From: Cenococcum geophilum 1.58
Lineage: Eukaryota; Ascomycota; Dothideomycetes; Gloniales; Gloniaceae
Length of the DNA stretch: 64,000 nucleotides
Assembly: GCA_001692895.1 (NCBI GenBank)
Contig: KV748187.1
Location: 65,557 to 129,556, forward strand
Reading direction: 5' to 3'
Both the position numbers and the translations under genes were made by a program. The notes beneath the pieces were generated by a model. That model ran no database searches. It saw only the letters and a program-made list of their open reading frames with translations, and was not told the origin of the DNA. Shown here one piece after another: positions 47,610-60,400 of the stretch; position 1 is the first letter of the stretch; the number at the start of each line of letters is the position of its first letter.

Positions 47610-47826
47610 TGTTAGTTATATAAGGGGATATTACATAGCTACGGTTCGTAGATAGTATAATAATTGTTCTTTTATATCTTCTATAAGGGAGGGCGAGGAG
47701 CTTAAAGCTCCTCGCCACGCTAGTGCCGCGGCAACACGTAACGGTAACTTGCCGCACGTAACGGCAACTTACTATACGTGACGGCAATATGCCTTATATA
47801 GTAACCACTTACCTTTATTCCTAATA
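47610..47826 (-). repeat. Copia LTR, extra copy made by the tandem duplication
   Basis: Identical to 49688-49904. Minus-strand open frames over the LTR (47602-47787, and the equivalents in the other copies) reflect repeated ACGGCAACTT units and are not genes. Confidence 0.88.
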
Positions 47827-48159
47827 CTAGCAACTCTTCTTTTATGGTTGCTATCTATATATATATACTGCTTAACTATTAGAATAAATATTAATCCTCC
47901 TTACTTACTATTGCTATTATAATATAAGTCTTACTATTCTAAAATTTGCCTCTTAACACGTGGTGCTTTCTTACTTATAAGTTATAGGTAGGTATCTTAT
48001 TTATAGGGCCGCTAAGGCGCTAGCGGTAAGTAAGCTAATAGTAATTCTCTATCCCGGGGATAGAAAATCCTAATTAGCTAGGTTAAGTTAGGGTCTGTAA
48101 AATATTATACTCCCCCTTCTAAAAAAAAAGTTTTAGTAAGAGAATCTAACTAATTAGAT

Positions 48160-48182
48160 AACTTTAACCGCCGGTTAAAGTT
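48160..48182 (-). promoter_or_regulatory. Conserved palindrome, copia 3' UTR (duplicate copy)
   Basis: Arms AACTTTAACC and GGTTAAAGTT around GCC. Part of the duplicated unit; its twin is at 50238-50260. Confidence 0.85.
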
Positions 48183-49687
48183 CCTAGATATCTTAAGACC
48201 TTATATAACTAAGAAATTTCTAAGGACTCCCTTTTAACCTAACCTTTAACTTGTATATATAGAGTATTTATATTAATAAACGTCTCTAGTGCCTTATTTA
48301 GGTTCGCCTTTATTATTATATCTACTAGGTTATCTTAGCCATTAATCTATTAAATCTTAAAGAGTTCTCGCCGTTTATAGGATTACTAAAGTGCTATAGT
48401 TAGATTCTTAGATGCTAAGCCCTATTATATAACGTTGTTTTAAGCCTTTAATAATACCCCCCTTTTCTTCTTTTCTATACCTTAAGTGTCTCTTCTATAT
48501 ATATATAGTAACTATAGCGTCGCCGGAGCTTCGCCTCTATAAGAGGGGGGGTAGTATTATAGAACCCTACCGTAGGGGCCTTTATAGGAGAGCCCCGTGC
48601 TCTTATATACACCTCGCGTATAGCTTATATTAGCTACGCGTAGGTATATCACCTCCTTACGCCCTTAACCCTTATAATTAATCGCGTAATATTTTATAGA
48701 CTCCTTAAATATATACACTTTATAGCCACTGCCCCCGTCTTATAACATTGCTATACTAAAGTAAAATCTCTAGTAGTCTTAATATTTAAGTTAAAGTTAA
48801 ATTAATTCTACCTTTAAATAGTAACCTTTGCTTAGAGAGGTAAAGCGTAATCATTTTCTTAATGTAGTTAAGATATATTAAAGGAATTCTTAGAGGATTA
48901 GCATCTTTTATATTAGATTCTTTAAAAAAAAACTACACTATTTCTCCTTTATCTTACCTAAATAAATAAATAATATTTTTCTATTAAGAATATACTCTCT
49001 TTATAGTTATACTAATATTTTTTATAAATTGCGATTTCTTTATATATTCTTTTTCTAGATTAAATAAACTCCTTAGTAAACCTAAGAAGCTATTTATTTT
49101 AAACGGCAACTATAGCATCTTAAGCTTTATTTCTCATTAAATTTGAGGTCCCTCCTATACCCTAATTAAGCTACTACTTTTTTCTTTTTAATAAAGCCAT
49201 ATTATAAAAAACAATTATTATAATAGAGCATTCCGAGATTTTATTAAAATATTTTAAATTTTTAGATATTTAATTTTAGATTTATATAGCGAAAATAGCT
49301 ATATTAGCGGTTTTTTCTATAACCGCTAATTATTTTTTAGATATCTTTAATAAAGGACTTACCCCACACCTTATTTTTACTAAAAACCTTTTAATTATTT
49401 TTTATACACTACTAGCCTTAGAAAAATTAAGAATTACTTCCTTTCTTTTTAGAAAATGTCTTATCTCTCTTAAATTAACTCTTTTCTTTTATTATTAGAT
49501 ACTAAAACTTCGTTAAATCCTATATAGAAAGCTATAGAAAATGCTAAAATTAATAAAGAACCTAATAAGTAATAAGAGATTTTAGTAACAGAAACCAATA
49601 ATTTTATTAGAATTAGTAAGTTATTTAAAACTATATATAAGGCTATAGAGGGTGTATTAGTACCTATAACTTTATTAGGTTATATAG

Positions 49688-49904
49688 TGTTAGTTATATA
49701 AGGGGATATTACATAGCTACGGTTCGTAGATAGTATAATAATTGTTCTTTTATATCTTCTATAAGGGAGGGCGAGGAGCTTAAAGCTCCTCGCCACGCTA
49801 GTGCCGCGGCAACACGTAACGGTAACTTGCCGCACGTAACGGCAACTTACTATACGTGACGGCAATATGCCTTATATAGTAACCACTTACCTTTATTCCT
49901 AATA
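49688..49904 (-). repeat. Copia 3' LTR (minus element)
   Basis: Contains GGAGCTTAAAGCTCC (hairpin), CTACGGTTCGTAG (hairpin) and three ACGGCAA-type units. The PPT AAAAGAAGAG is adjacent on the element strand. Confidence 0.9.
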
Positions 49905-50237
49905 CTAGCAACTCTTCTTTTATGGTTGCTATCTATATATATATACTGCTTAACTATTAGAATAAATATTAATCCTCCTTACTTACTATTGCTATTATAA
50001 TATAAGTCTTACTATTCTAAAATTTGCCTCTTAACACGTGGTGCTTTCTTACTTATAAGTTATAGGTAGGTATCTTATTTATAGGGCCGCTAAGGCGCTA
50101 GCGGTAAGTAAGCTAATAGTAATTCTCTATCCCGGGGATAGAAAATCCTAATTAGCTAGGTTAAGTTAGGGTCTGTAAAATATTATACTCCCCCTTCTAA
50201 AAAAAAAGTTTTAGTAAGAGAATCTAACTAATTAGAT

Positions 50238-50260
50238 AACTTTAACCGCCGGTTAAAGTT
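50238..50260 (-). promoter_or_regulatory. Conserved palindrome, copia 3' UTR
   Basis: Perfect 10-bp arms. On the element strand it follows the end of pol and precedes two further hairpins and the 3' LTR. Confidence 0.85.
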
Positions 50261-50299
50261 CCTAGATATCTTAAGACCTTATATAACTAAGAAATTTCT

Positions 50300-53200
50300 A
50301 AGGACTCCCTTTTAACCTAACCTTTAACTTGTATATATAGAGTATTTATATTAATAAACGTCTCTAGTGCCTTATTTAGGTTCGCCTTTATTATTATATC
50401 TACTAGGTTATCTTAGCCATTAATCTATTAAATCTTAAAGAGTTCTCGCCGTTTATAGGATTACTAAAGTGCTATAATATTACTTATAAGGCGCTTTTCC
50501 TTTATAGTATTAAGCTTAACTAGGCACTTATAGAGGGAGTATAAATTGGTGTATACGATTATAGGGATAACGGGAAGTTCTAATTGTAATTACTATATTA
50601 ACTCCGCTAACCATTCTATATATCTCTAACGCTAGGACGCTTTAAATAACGCACTTACTTTTAGTTAAGCTCTAATAGATAAGATTACTATAAATTATAA
50701 AGTTATTCTCTCTAATAAATTCGTTTATAATAATAATCTTATATCCTAGCTAGGAGCTAAAATCTTTATTATTTATAAATAATCTATTAATAAATACAAA
50801 GAGCTTAGTAGTGGGAAGATTAATAGGTATATAGAGTAGTCCCTAATCGAGATGGTTTATTTACTAGGAAAGACGCTTATTTAGGGCAAGGACATTATCC
50901 TTAGTTAGTTCCTGGTGTTAAGCCGTAATAAAGAGATTAAATAAAGCCTTAGGTTAATAGATAGAAGCAATATAAGCTTTACAAGCACGTTGCTCTACAT
51001 ATTCTTACTTTAGAGAATTAATATTAATAATATTAATCTTCTTGTCTTAACCCTTCTAGCGTAAAGCAATGGAATCCTTATTTAGGGAGAGGATGCATTT
51101 ATTAAAGAGTAATAGTGTCATTAAATTAAGCTTTTCTTTTAGCTTTACTATAAGATTTGCCTTTACTAGCTTATCCTCTTTAAGAGCTAAGAATTAGTCG
51201 TCTCCTAAAATAATTATATTATTAGTTTATATACCAACAATTCTAAATAGGGTTCCTATAGTTATAATAAGGAAGCAGGAATTAAATATAGAAGTAGTTA
51301 TTAAAAGCTTCTCTTTATAGTGCTTGCTATAGGTAGCCCACCAGTAAGTTCCTACCTCTACAATTCTATATAATAGCTTAAGCACAACTATAATGATATC
51401 TTTAGGATACTGGTAGCGAATTTACTCTAGCAGGTATGCTAATATTAAGCGCTAAAAATGCGTCTCTAATTAGGTGTAGGCTTAAGTAATATCTTATAAA
51501 TAAACCGCTATTCTATTCTTTATTAAGGAGGAAGCTAGTGCAATAATAACTTACTAACTAGCTTATTAAATTATAGGAGATTATATAAGAATTATCTCTT
51601 TACTATTATTATTATAACCTTAGATAATAAGCCTTAATTTCTTAAATAGGGCGTTAGTAGCTTTACCCTTAATCTTATTAACTATTCTTAACTTAAAGAT
51701 GCGAACCCCACTAAATTTAGTAGGGTTATACTTCTTAAATTTAAAGACTCCTCTTGCGATAAAACTGTCGATCTCCTGCTTATCGGATACTTAAAAAGGA
51801 GCTCCTAGGGTTATAATACGACCTTCCTTTTAGAGCTGTTTTGTAAGCTTAAAGTTAGCCTTCTCCTTAGCTATTATAAAGGCCATTAATAACTTAACTC
51901 TATTCTTAATGGCGGCAATAAATTGTTCTTTAAAATTAATAAGATATTGGCAATTTTATAATTCCTTTAGGCGACCTCTACCGCGTTATAGTTATAGCGT
52001 ATCTACTATAATTATATTAGGATTATAGTCGCCTTCTAAAGCACATTAATTGTAGTTCTTCTTTAGGGTATCTTCTAGGGCATCCTGTAAAGGCTTAGAA
52101 TTATTATCTTTATAGTAGGGCTTAATAATAGTTAAACGGAATTAAGTGGGTCTATAAGGCATCTAAATAGTATAAGTTTAACCATTAATTATAATAAGTT
52201 GGTGTAGGCCTAACTATCCTCCCTTTTTATACTATATGCGTACTTTAGACTAGAGTGGCAGATTAAGCGTAGTTAAGGTATTTAGGCCATTTCTTATTCC
52301 TAGTGCGTTATTAACCTAGCGTGTAGTGTAGAGACGTTATACCTCCTTTATTGCCTTATAAATAGCCTCGGCTTATTATATAATAGAGAAAGATAATAGA
52401 GAATTATTAGTTATTTAAGGGTAGGCGCAAAGGACTAGTAATATAGGTATAAGTCCATCCGGGCTAGCGGAATTATTAATAGCTTTAATAGCCATTTATA
52501 AGGTAAGTTCTTTACTAGTATTCTTTAGTTTTAAAGAGATAATCTTATATACGCGGCGTAATGGCGCGTAATATCGTTTTACTTTTTTAATACTATTATA
52601 TGCCTTAACGGGGACTTCCTTAACCTCAATTGCTATTGCCTTTATCTATTATTAAAACTTTATAGATAAGAAGTTCTTTTCTATATTATAGATAATTTAA
52701 TTAGGGGGTTTTAGGTAGATATTAATCTAGTATAATTAAAGGGTATCCTATGCGTTTTTAGCTAATATATCCTTTAAGAATTATACGGTTAAAAGAAGGT
52801 TAAGAAGTTAATAACTTAGAGTACTAGCTTGCCGCTAAGATATATAACGTTAACGATAATATAGAAGTTAAAGTTATAGTTATCTTTAAGGGTAAACTTA
52901 AATCGGCTAGGGGATTTCTGGTTTATTTAGTAGTAATAATAGTACTTTATAAGATGTTTAATTGCCTTAATTTTAACCTTATAGCCTACTTGCTAGAGAA
53001 CCCTAAGTAATTAGTAAACTAATAGGTGGCCGAAACGGCGGTATAGTTAGCGTAACTCTAACTTAGTTAAATAGCTTTAAGTAATACTCTTTTCTGGTTA
53101 TTAAAGGAGTAACTAAGGGTAACTCTACTTACGTATAATAGGTACCTAATTATCTCCCTATATAAGTATATTTTTAAGGTTATTAAGCTTAATACCTAAT

Positions 53201-55170
53201 TTGTTTATATCCCTAATATAGAATAGAAACGGAGTATTTGTAGGAATAATATGGAAAGTAATATATCCTAAGGGGGTTTGGACCCTAATTGTGCCAAAAG
53301 AAATTGCGGTACCCTTATTAAAATATATTATATATTAGCCTACCATTAAATAGTTAATCTAAATAGAATTATTAAGCTGCTATAGAGCTTAAACTTAAGG
53401 TTCTCCTGCTGTAAATACTCCTACGGCTTTAGTATCTGGTATAATATTATAGAAGACATTTGCTAAGTATCTATTATTAAAGGAAAACGCAGAACTCTTC
53501 TTTAGCTTATTAAAGATATTTAATTTTATAATAGAATGGAGTGTAGATTGGTTATTAAGAATAGTGATAGTTTATATGCTATTTACCTTACTATACTTAG
53601 TAAAGTATTAGTTAGGAGAGTAGTCCTTAATTTCTATATTTATAAGGAGCTGTTTAACCTTATTAACCTTACCCTTAAGATCTTCTACGCCTTTATATTA
53701 AACTAGGAAGCTTTAAAAGTAGGCTATAGTAATCTTGCGATTTCTAACGTTTTTTATACTCTAATGAAACTTATTATATGCCTTCTTTTACTTATTAAGG
53801 GAGTATCTAGTTAACTAGTAATTTGGCTTCTTATAAATATAGCACTTTTTTTAGCGATCACTTTAAAATAAACCTCTATAAGGACCTCCACAGTTACCTT
53901 ATAGTTAATATTAATTATACCCTCTTCCGTATTCCCTACTACGGCCACTATATATTTAATTAGTCTAGTTATAATCGTGTTAGTTAGGAATACTTGTTTA
54001 GGTAGAGTTTTTAGTATAGAACTATTAAAATTCTTATGTTTATATCGCAGTACCTATAGCGGAGCGTAGCTTAGTATATACTCCTTTAAATGTATCTATA
54101 GGTTTATATAGCGCTAAGTTATATTTAGGAACGCTATGGCATACTAAGATAACCTAGTCCCTTAGGCTGTTCTTATTTTAGTAAGTTTTAGTAAGGCCAC
54201 ATTAGATTTTCTAGAATTTATTAAAGAGTAGTTAAAGGCACTCTAAATAAGTCTTTATTAGGTTAGAAGCGATAACTCTTTAGAATATAGTCTTTTACTA
54301 TTTAGATATATAAAGCTAGCGATTCTTATTAGTTTTAAAGTGGGGTCTAGTAAGCTAAAGTATTATATTAAAGCTATAGTTTCTACCCGTAATATGGTTA
54401 TAATAAAATATTACCGCCTGTCCCTTTAATATAATAGAGAAAGTGTAATAGTACTAGTGGTATTAAATTCTAACCTTATTATAACAGTTATAAAAGACCT
54501 ATAGTTTTACTCTAAGTATATTATATAGTTCTCCTTTAAACTTTTTTTCTTTATCTAAATATACCTTTATTAGATTTGTAACTTCTTATAGTAAAGGCTT
54601 ATTAGTTAGTTAGAGTAGAGGAGGTAAAGGCGGAGTAACTTTAAGTAAGAGAGCACCTCTAGGTAGAAGAGTAGCTTTAGGTAGGGGGTTAGCGTTCTAG
54701 GGGTTTTAATATAAATTAAAGTTGCCTTCTAAAGAATATAGGTTGTTTTTAGGTTTCCGTAGTTAACATATAATCTTAGCTTCGGTCTATATTAGTTCTT
54801 CTATACTAGTAATAACGGCCTAAATATTGCTAGTAATTAGGTTACTGTTCTTAGCAATATATACCCTATTCCTATAAAGGAAGTCTTAAAAATCCTAAAT
54901 AATATTAACGTTGCTAAGTGCCTAGGTATTAGCAGTCTATCCTATAAAATACTCCCTAAAATACTCCCATAGTTATAAATTAGCGTAGTATCTATTTTAG
55001 TAGAATATAATATAGTATAGGAGAAAGCCGTTAACTTATTTTACGGTATAAGTTATTATATTAAAGGCGAATTCGTCCTAATCTTTATTAATAAGTTTCG
55101 CGTACTTAGCTACCCCTAATAGTAAGGAGTCTTTCTAGTTATTTAAAGTAGGCGTAGCCATATTTTCGGA
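50300..55170 (-). pseudogene. Copia gag-pol relic, minus element
   Basis: Mirror image of the plus copia: gag from about 55160, integrase about 53000-52400, RT about 51800-51200, RNase H about 50600-50310. The frame carries RIP-type TAA/TAG stops throughout. Near 51000-52000 the readings match the plus copy motif for motif (e.g. the NxLKRxxF-type and TTGTLFRIVG segments), showing one family. It would encode Gag, protease, integrase and RT-RNase H, but cannot be translated as it stands. Confidence 0.82.
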
Positions 55171-55548
55171 GGAAGGGAAGTATTATTAGTATAGGGATTG
55201 TTGTTTAGTACGCGTTTAAAATATATATTTATTATTTAGTACGCGTTTATGACGTATATTTGCAATTATAGGGCTTAGGACTAGTTCTAGCCTTAAATTG
55301 TAAAGACTTGTAAAGTATATTGTTCTGCGTAATAGACGTAAAAATCTATAATCTTAAAAAGGCTTAGGACTAGTTCTGGCCTTTAAATCCTTAGATTCGT
55401 AGAAGAGTTCTATTTAAGGTTTAGGACCAGTTCTAACCTTAAAAGATAGCTTCCTCTAGCACGAGTAGCACTAGTATAGTAGCTTGTCTCTTCTTAGTGG
55501 AATACCTAACTGCTTTATAGTATAATAGTAAAGTTAACTACTAATTAG

Positions 55549-55765
55549 TATTAGTTATATAAGGGGATATTATATAGCTACGGTTCGTAGATAGTATAAT
55601 AATTATTCTTTTATATCTTCTATAAGGGAGGGCGAGGAGCTTAAGGCTCCTCGCCACGCTAGTGCCGCGGCGACACGTGACGGTAACTTGCCGTACGTAA
55701 CGGCAACTTGCCACACGTGACGGCAATATACCTCATATGGTGACCACTTGCCTTTATTCCCAACA
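55549..55765 (-). repeat. Copia 5' LTR (minus element)
   Basis: It begins TGTTGGGAATA on the element strand and is the least mutated LTR start of the family, which explains TATTAGGAATA in the others as G-to-A changes. CACGTG occurs at 55674-55679 and ACACGTGA at 55713-55720. Confidence 0.9.
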
Positions 55766-55770
55766 TATAG

Positions 55771-56650
55771 GGTATGTTTTATATATATTCTAAGAATTTA
55801 GTTAAAAAATATTTATATTTAATAAAATAATTCTAGACAAATTAAAAAGTATATTCAATTTGTAAAAAAGAATGCCTTAGAGCTTAAAAAGTTTGTTAAA
55901 AGGCTTTATAAAGACGTTCTACCATTAATATATTTATGGATTTAATCCATTTATAAAAAGGCCAAACCTAGCCTATCTTTTTAGTTATTATAAGAAAGTA
56001 AGAATAGAACCTAGTTATATGCGCAAAAAATACATATACTAGTCTCCTATTTCTATGCTTATAAGGTTTATCTTAAAAGTAATAAATTTTCTAAGAAAAG
56101 TAATAGAGAATAGATAGGAAACCCAACACTTTTAAATATTGTTGCAAGATATATAAGAAGTCTACATAGATAAAAGGTATATTTTCTTTCTCGGTAATAC
56201 CATTATTTATTTACTATTTACTATAACTAACGCTATTTTATAAACTTGTATAGGAAAAGCGTAAGAGCAATTACTATATTAAAGCTTTAAGAGCTTTATA
56301 AATATAACACAAATCTTAAATATACATCTTAGTTATCCCGTCTTCCTATAGGTTAAGAAGGATAGATTTAGGGAGGTATTTATTAGCGAATTATAATAAG
56401 CCTTATATATACAATAGCTTTTACCTATTTTTTTTAAATTTATTAAAGTTCTATATATTAAAGTTTAGTATATTCAAATTTATAACCTTACTACTAGAAA
56501 GATTAAACTTATACTTAATTTTTAGAAAATATATTAAACAAAAGATAAGATCTTAAATTTTTAAAATATAACTACTTAATTTTAACGGCCCCATAGAAAT
56601 CCAACCCTTTTTTCTTTACTTTAACTAAGAAAAACCCTAGCTTAATGTAC
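55771..56650 (+). other. AT-rich target-locus segment with possible decayed coding sequence
   Basis: Extremely AT-rich. Plus-strand readings can be followed piecewise, e.g. RYIRSLHRQKVYFLSRQYHY (about 56150-56210) and QEGQIQGGIYQRIIISLIYT (about 56350-56420). They are interrupted by RIP-type stops and frame changes. I do not recognise the family. It probably belongs to the same locus as 46670-47609 and 63173-63400. Confidence 0.4.
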
Positions 56651-56652
56651 TA

Positions 56653-56750
56653 TCCGTGGCTTATTTTTGACCTTTGGGAAAAAAACCACCCCCGTAGGGG
56701 GTGGCCGACGGCTTAACCGCTAGGATAGCTTAACTGCCATATACAAATTA
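56653..56750 (+). repeat. MITE left TIR with GC-rich hairpin
   Basis: Contains CCACCCCC-GTA-GGGGGTGG, a perfect 8-bp stem (about 56687-56705). GC-rich against an AT-rich background. Confidence 0.88.
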
Positions 56751-56862
56751 TATAGGAACTACATTTTTTAAAAGCTTAAATAATAAACCATACAGCGCTT
56801 CTCTATTAATAATATTTTATAAACTTAAATAACTTTTTTTAATAAGTATTATAGTTACCCTT

Positions 56863-57065
56863 TATTAGGAATAGGGCAAATTGCCACTATGTAAGGCAAA
56901 TTGCCGTCACGTGAGGCAAGTTGCCGTCACGTGTTGCCGCGGCACTACCGTAGCGAGGAACCTTAAGTTCCTCAACCCTTACCCCTATCTATAAATATAA
57001 GAAACAACAATTATTATACTATCTACGAACCGTAGCTACGTAATATCCCCCTTATATAACTAACA
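56863..57065 (+). repeat. Copia 5' LTR (plus element)
   Basis: Starts TATTAGGAATA and ends ACTAACA. It has a GGAACCTTAAGTTCC hairpin, a CTACGAACCGTAG hairpin, and CACGTG at 56908-56913 and 56928-56933 within repeated TTGCCGTCACGTG units. Confidence 0.92.
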
Positions 57066-57424
57066 CTAATTAGTAGTTAACTTTACAGTTATACTACAGA
57101 ACAGCTAGGTTTTTACTAAGAAGAGATAAACCACTATACTAGTGCTACTTATACTAGAGGAAGCTGTCTTTTAAGGTTAGAACTGGTCCTAAACCTTAAA
57201 TAGAACTCTTCCATAAATCTAAGGATTTAAAGGCCAGAACTAGTCCTAAGCCTTCCCTAGATTATAGATTCTTGCGTCCATTATATAGAATAATACGCTT
57301 TATAAGTCTTTACAATTTAAGGCTAAAACTAGTCCTAAGCCCTATAATCGCAAATATATATTATAAACGCGTACTAAACAACAATCCCTATACCACTAAT
57401 ATTCCCTTCCTCTAAAGATATAAC

Positions 57425-60400
57425 TATGGCCACTCTAAACAACTAGAGAGACTCCTTACCACTAGGGGTAGCTATATACGCGAAACTTATTAATAAAGAT
57501 TAGGACGTATTTACCTTTAATATAATAACCTATACCATAAAATAAGTTAACGGCTTTCTCCTACACCATATTCTATTCTACTAAGATAGCTATTACGCCG
57601 ATTTACAGTTATGGGAATACTTTAGGGAGGATTTTATAGGATGGACCGCTAATACCTAGGCACTTAGCAATATTAATATTATTTAGGATTTTCGAGACTC
57701 CCTCTAAAGGGATAGGGTGTATATTACTAAGGATAGTAACCCAATTACCAGTAATATTTACGCCGTTCTTACTAGTATAGAAGAACTAGTATAGACGGAA
57801 GCTAAGATTATACGTTAACTACGGAAACCTAAAACTAACCTATATTCTTTAAAAGGCAACTTTAATTTAGAACGAAACCCCTAGAACACTACTCTTCTAC
57901 CTAAAGGTGCTCTACTACCTAAAGGTGCTCTTCCTCTACCTCTACTACCTCTAACTCCTCTATCCCAGCCAACCGATAAGCCTTTATTTTAAGAGGTCAT
58001 AAATCTAATAAAGGTATATTTAGACAAAGAGAAGAAGTTTAGAGGAGAATTATATAATATACTTAGAGTAAAACTATAGGTCTTTTATAACTGCTGTAAT
58101 AAGGTCAAAATTTAACGCCACTAGTTCTATTATACTTTCTCTATTATATTAAAGGGACGGGCAGCGACATTCTATTACGACTATATTGTAGGTAAAAACT
58201 ATAGCTTTAATATAATGCTTTAGCTTACTAAAGCCTATTTTAAAACTAATAAGAACCGCTAACTCTATATATCTAAATGGCGGGAGATTATATTCTAAAG
58301 AGTTATTGCTTCTAACCTAATAATAACTTACCTAGAGTACCTTTAACTACTCTTTAATAAACTCTAGAAAATCCAACACGGATTTATTAAAACTTACTAA
58401 AATAAAAACAGCCTAAGGGACTAGGTTATCTTAGTATACTATAGCATTCCTAAGTGTAACTTAGCGCTATATAAACCTATAAATACATTTAAAGGAGTAT
58501 ATACTAAGCTACGCTCCGCTATAGGTACTGTAATATAAATATAAGAATCTTAATAGCTCTATACCGAAAGCCCTACCTAAATAAGCGTTCCTAACTAATA
58601 TAATTATAACTAGACTAATTAAATATATAGCGGCCGTAGTAGGGAATATAGTAAAAGGTATAATTAACGTTAACTATAAGGTAATTATAGAGGTCCTTAT
58701 AGAGGTTTATTTTAAAGTAATTACTAGAAGAAATGCTACATTTATAAGAAGCCAAATTACTAGTTAACTAGACACTCCCTTAATAAGCGAAAAGAGGCAT
58801 ATAATAAGTTCCGTTAAAGTATAAAAAACATCGGAAATTATAAGGTCACTACGGCCTACTTTTAAAGCTTCCTAGTTTAATATAAAGGCGTAGAAGACCT
58901 TAAGGGTNAGGTTAATAAGACNAAANAGCTCCTTATAGATATNGANATTAAGGACTACTNNCNNAACNAATACTTNACTAAGTATAGTAAGGTAAATGGC
59001 ATATAAACCGTCGCTATCCTTAATAACCAATCTACGTTCCATTCTGTTATAAAGTTAGATATCTTTAATAAGCCAAAGGAAAGTTCCGCGTTCTCCTTTA
59101 ACGATAGATACTCGGCAAACGTCTTCTATAGTATTATGCCAGATACTAGAGCCGCAGGAGTATCTATAGTAGGAGAACCTTAAATTCGAGCTCTTTAGCA
59201 GCTTAATAGCTCTGTTTAAATTAACTAATTAATAGTAGGCCAATATACAATTCGCTTTAGTAAGGGTACTATAATCTCTCTTAGCACAATTAAGGTCTAA
59301 ACCCCATTAGGATATATTACCTTCCACATTATTCCTATAAATACCCCGTTCCTATTCTATATCTAAGATATAAATAAATTAGGCGTTAAGCTCAATAACC
59401 TTAAAAATATACTTATTTAGGGAGATAATTAGGTGCCCGTTATACGCAAGTAGGGTTACCCTTAGTTGCTCCTCTAATAACTAGAAAGGAGCGTTGCTTA
59501 AAGTCACTTAACCAAGTTAGAGCTACGTTAACTATACCGTCGTTTTAGCCACCTATCCGTTTACTAACTACTTAGGGTTCTTTAACGAGTAGGTTATAAA
59601 GTTAAGGTTAAGGCAATTAAGTATCTTATAAAGTACTATTATTACTACTAAATAAACCAGAAGTCCCCTAGCCAATTCAAGTTTACCCTTAAAGATAACT
59701 ACAACTTTAACTTCTGTATTATCATTAATATTATATATCTTAACGGCAAGCCAGTCCTCTAAGCTGTTAACTTATTAACCTTCTTCCAAGCCATACGTTT
59801 CTTAAGGGATATATTAGCTAGAAACGCATAGGATACCCTTTAGTTATACTAGATTAATATCTACCTAGGACCCCCTAATTAAATCATTTATAATATAGGA
59901 AAGAACTTTTTATCTATAGAGTTTTAATAACAGGTAAAAGCAATAGCAATTAAGGTTAAGGAAGTCCCTATTAAGGTATATAACAATATTAGAAAAGTAG
60001 AGCAATACTATACGCCATTACGCCAAGTATATAAGATTATTTCTTTAGAACTAGAGAACGCTAGCGAAGAAATTATCTTATAGATAGCTGTTAAGGCCAT
60101 TAACAATTCCGCTAGCCTAGATGGGCTTATACCTACGTTACTAGTCTTTAGCGCCTACCCTTAAATAACTAACAATTCTCTACTATCTCCCTCTATTATA
60201 TAATAAGCTAAGGCTATTTATAAAGTAATAAAGGAGGTATAACATCTATACGCTACGCGCTAGGTTAATAATGCACTAAAAATAAGAAATAGCCTAAACA
60301 CCTTAACTATACTTAATCTGCCACTCTAATCTAAAGTATAGGTATAGCGTAAAAAGGGAGGATGGTTAGGCCTATATAAACTTATTATAATTAATAGTTA

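Larger units (their letters stand above)
46321..50476. repeat. Exact tandem duplication of 2,078 bp
   Basis: 46321-48398 and 48399-50476 agree at every position I compared. The unit contains the end of the G3 3' UTR, the G3 3' LTR, ~0.94 kb of host sequence, the copia 3' LTR, and the copia 3' UTR with the end of pol. The breakpoints lie inside G3 and inside the copia, without obvious homology, so the duplication is younger than both insertions. It may be real or an assembly artefact. Confidence 0.9.
49688..55765 (-). mobile_element. Ty1/copia retrotransposon, minus strand
   Basis: 217-bp LTRs at 49688-49904 and 55549-55765. TATAG is immediately outside both (49683-49687 and 55766-55770). Full length, 6,078 bp. 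Same family as the plus-strand copia at 56863-62853, placed head-to-head with it. Confidence 0.92.

Noticed and set aside
47602-47787. Minus-strand 61-residue open frame, repeated at 49680 and 55541, as a conserved small gene
   Set aside because: It lies over the copia LTR and is conserved because the LTR is repeated; it contains ACGGCAA repeat units and no recognisable domain.
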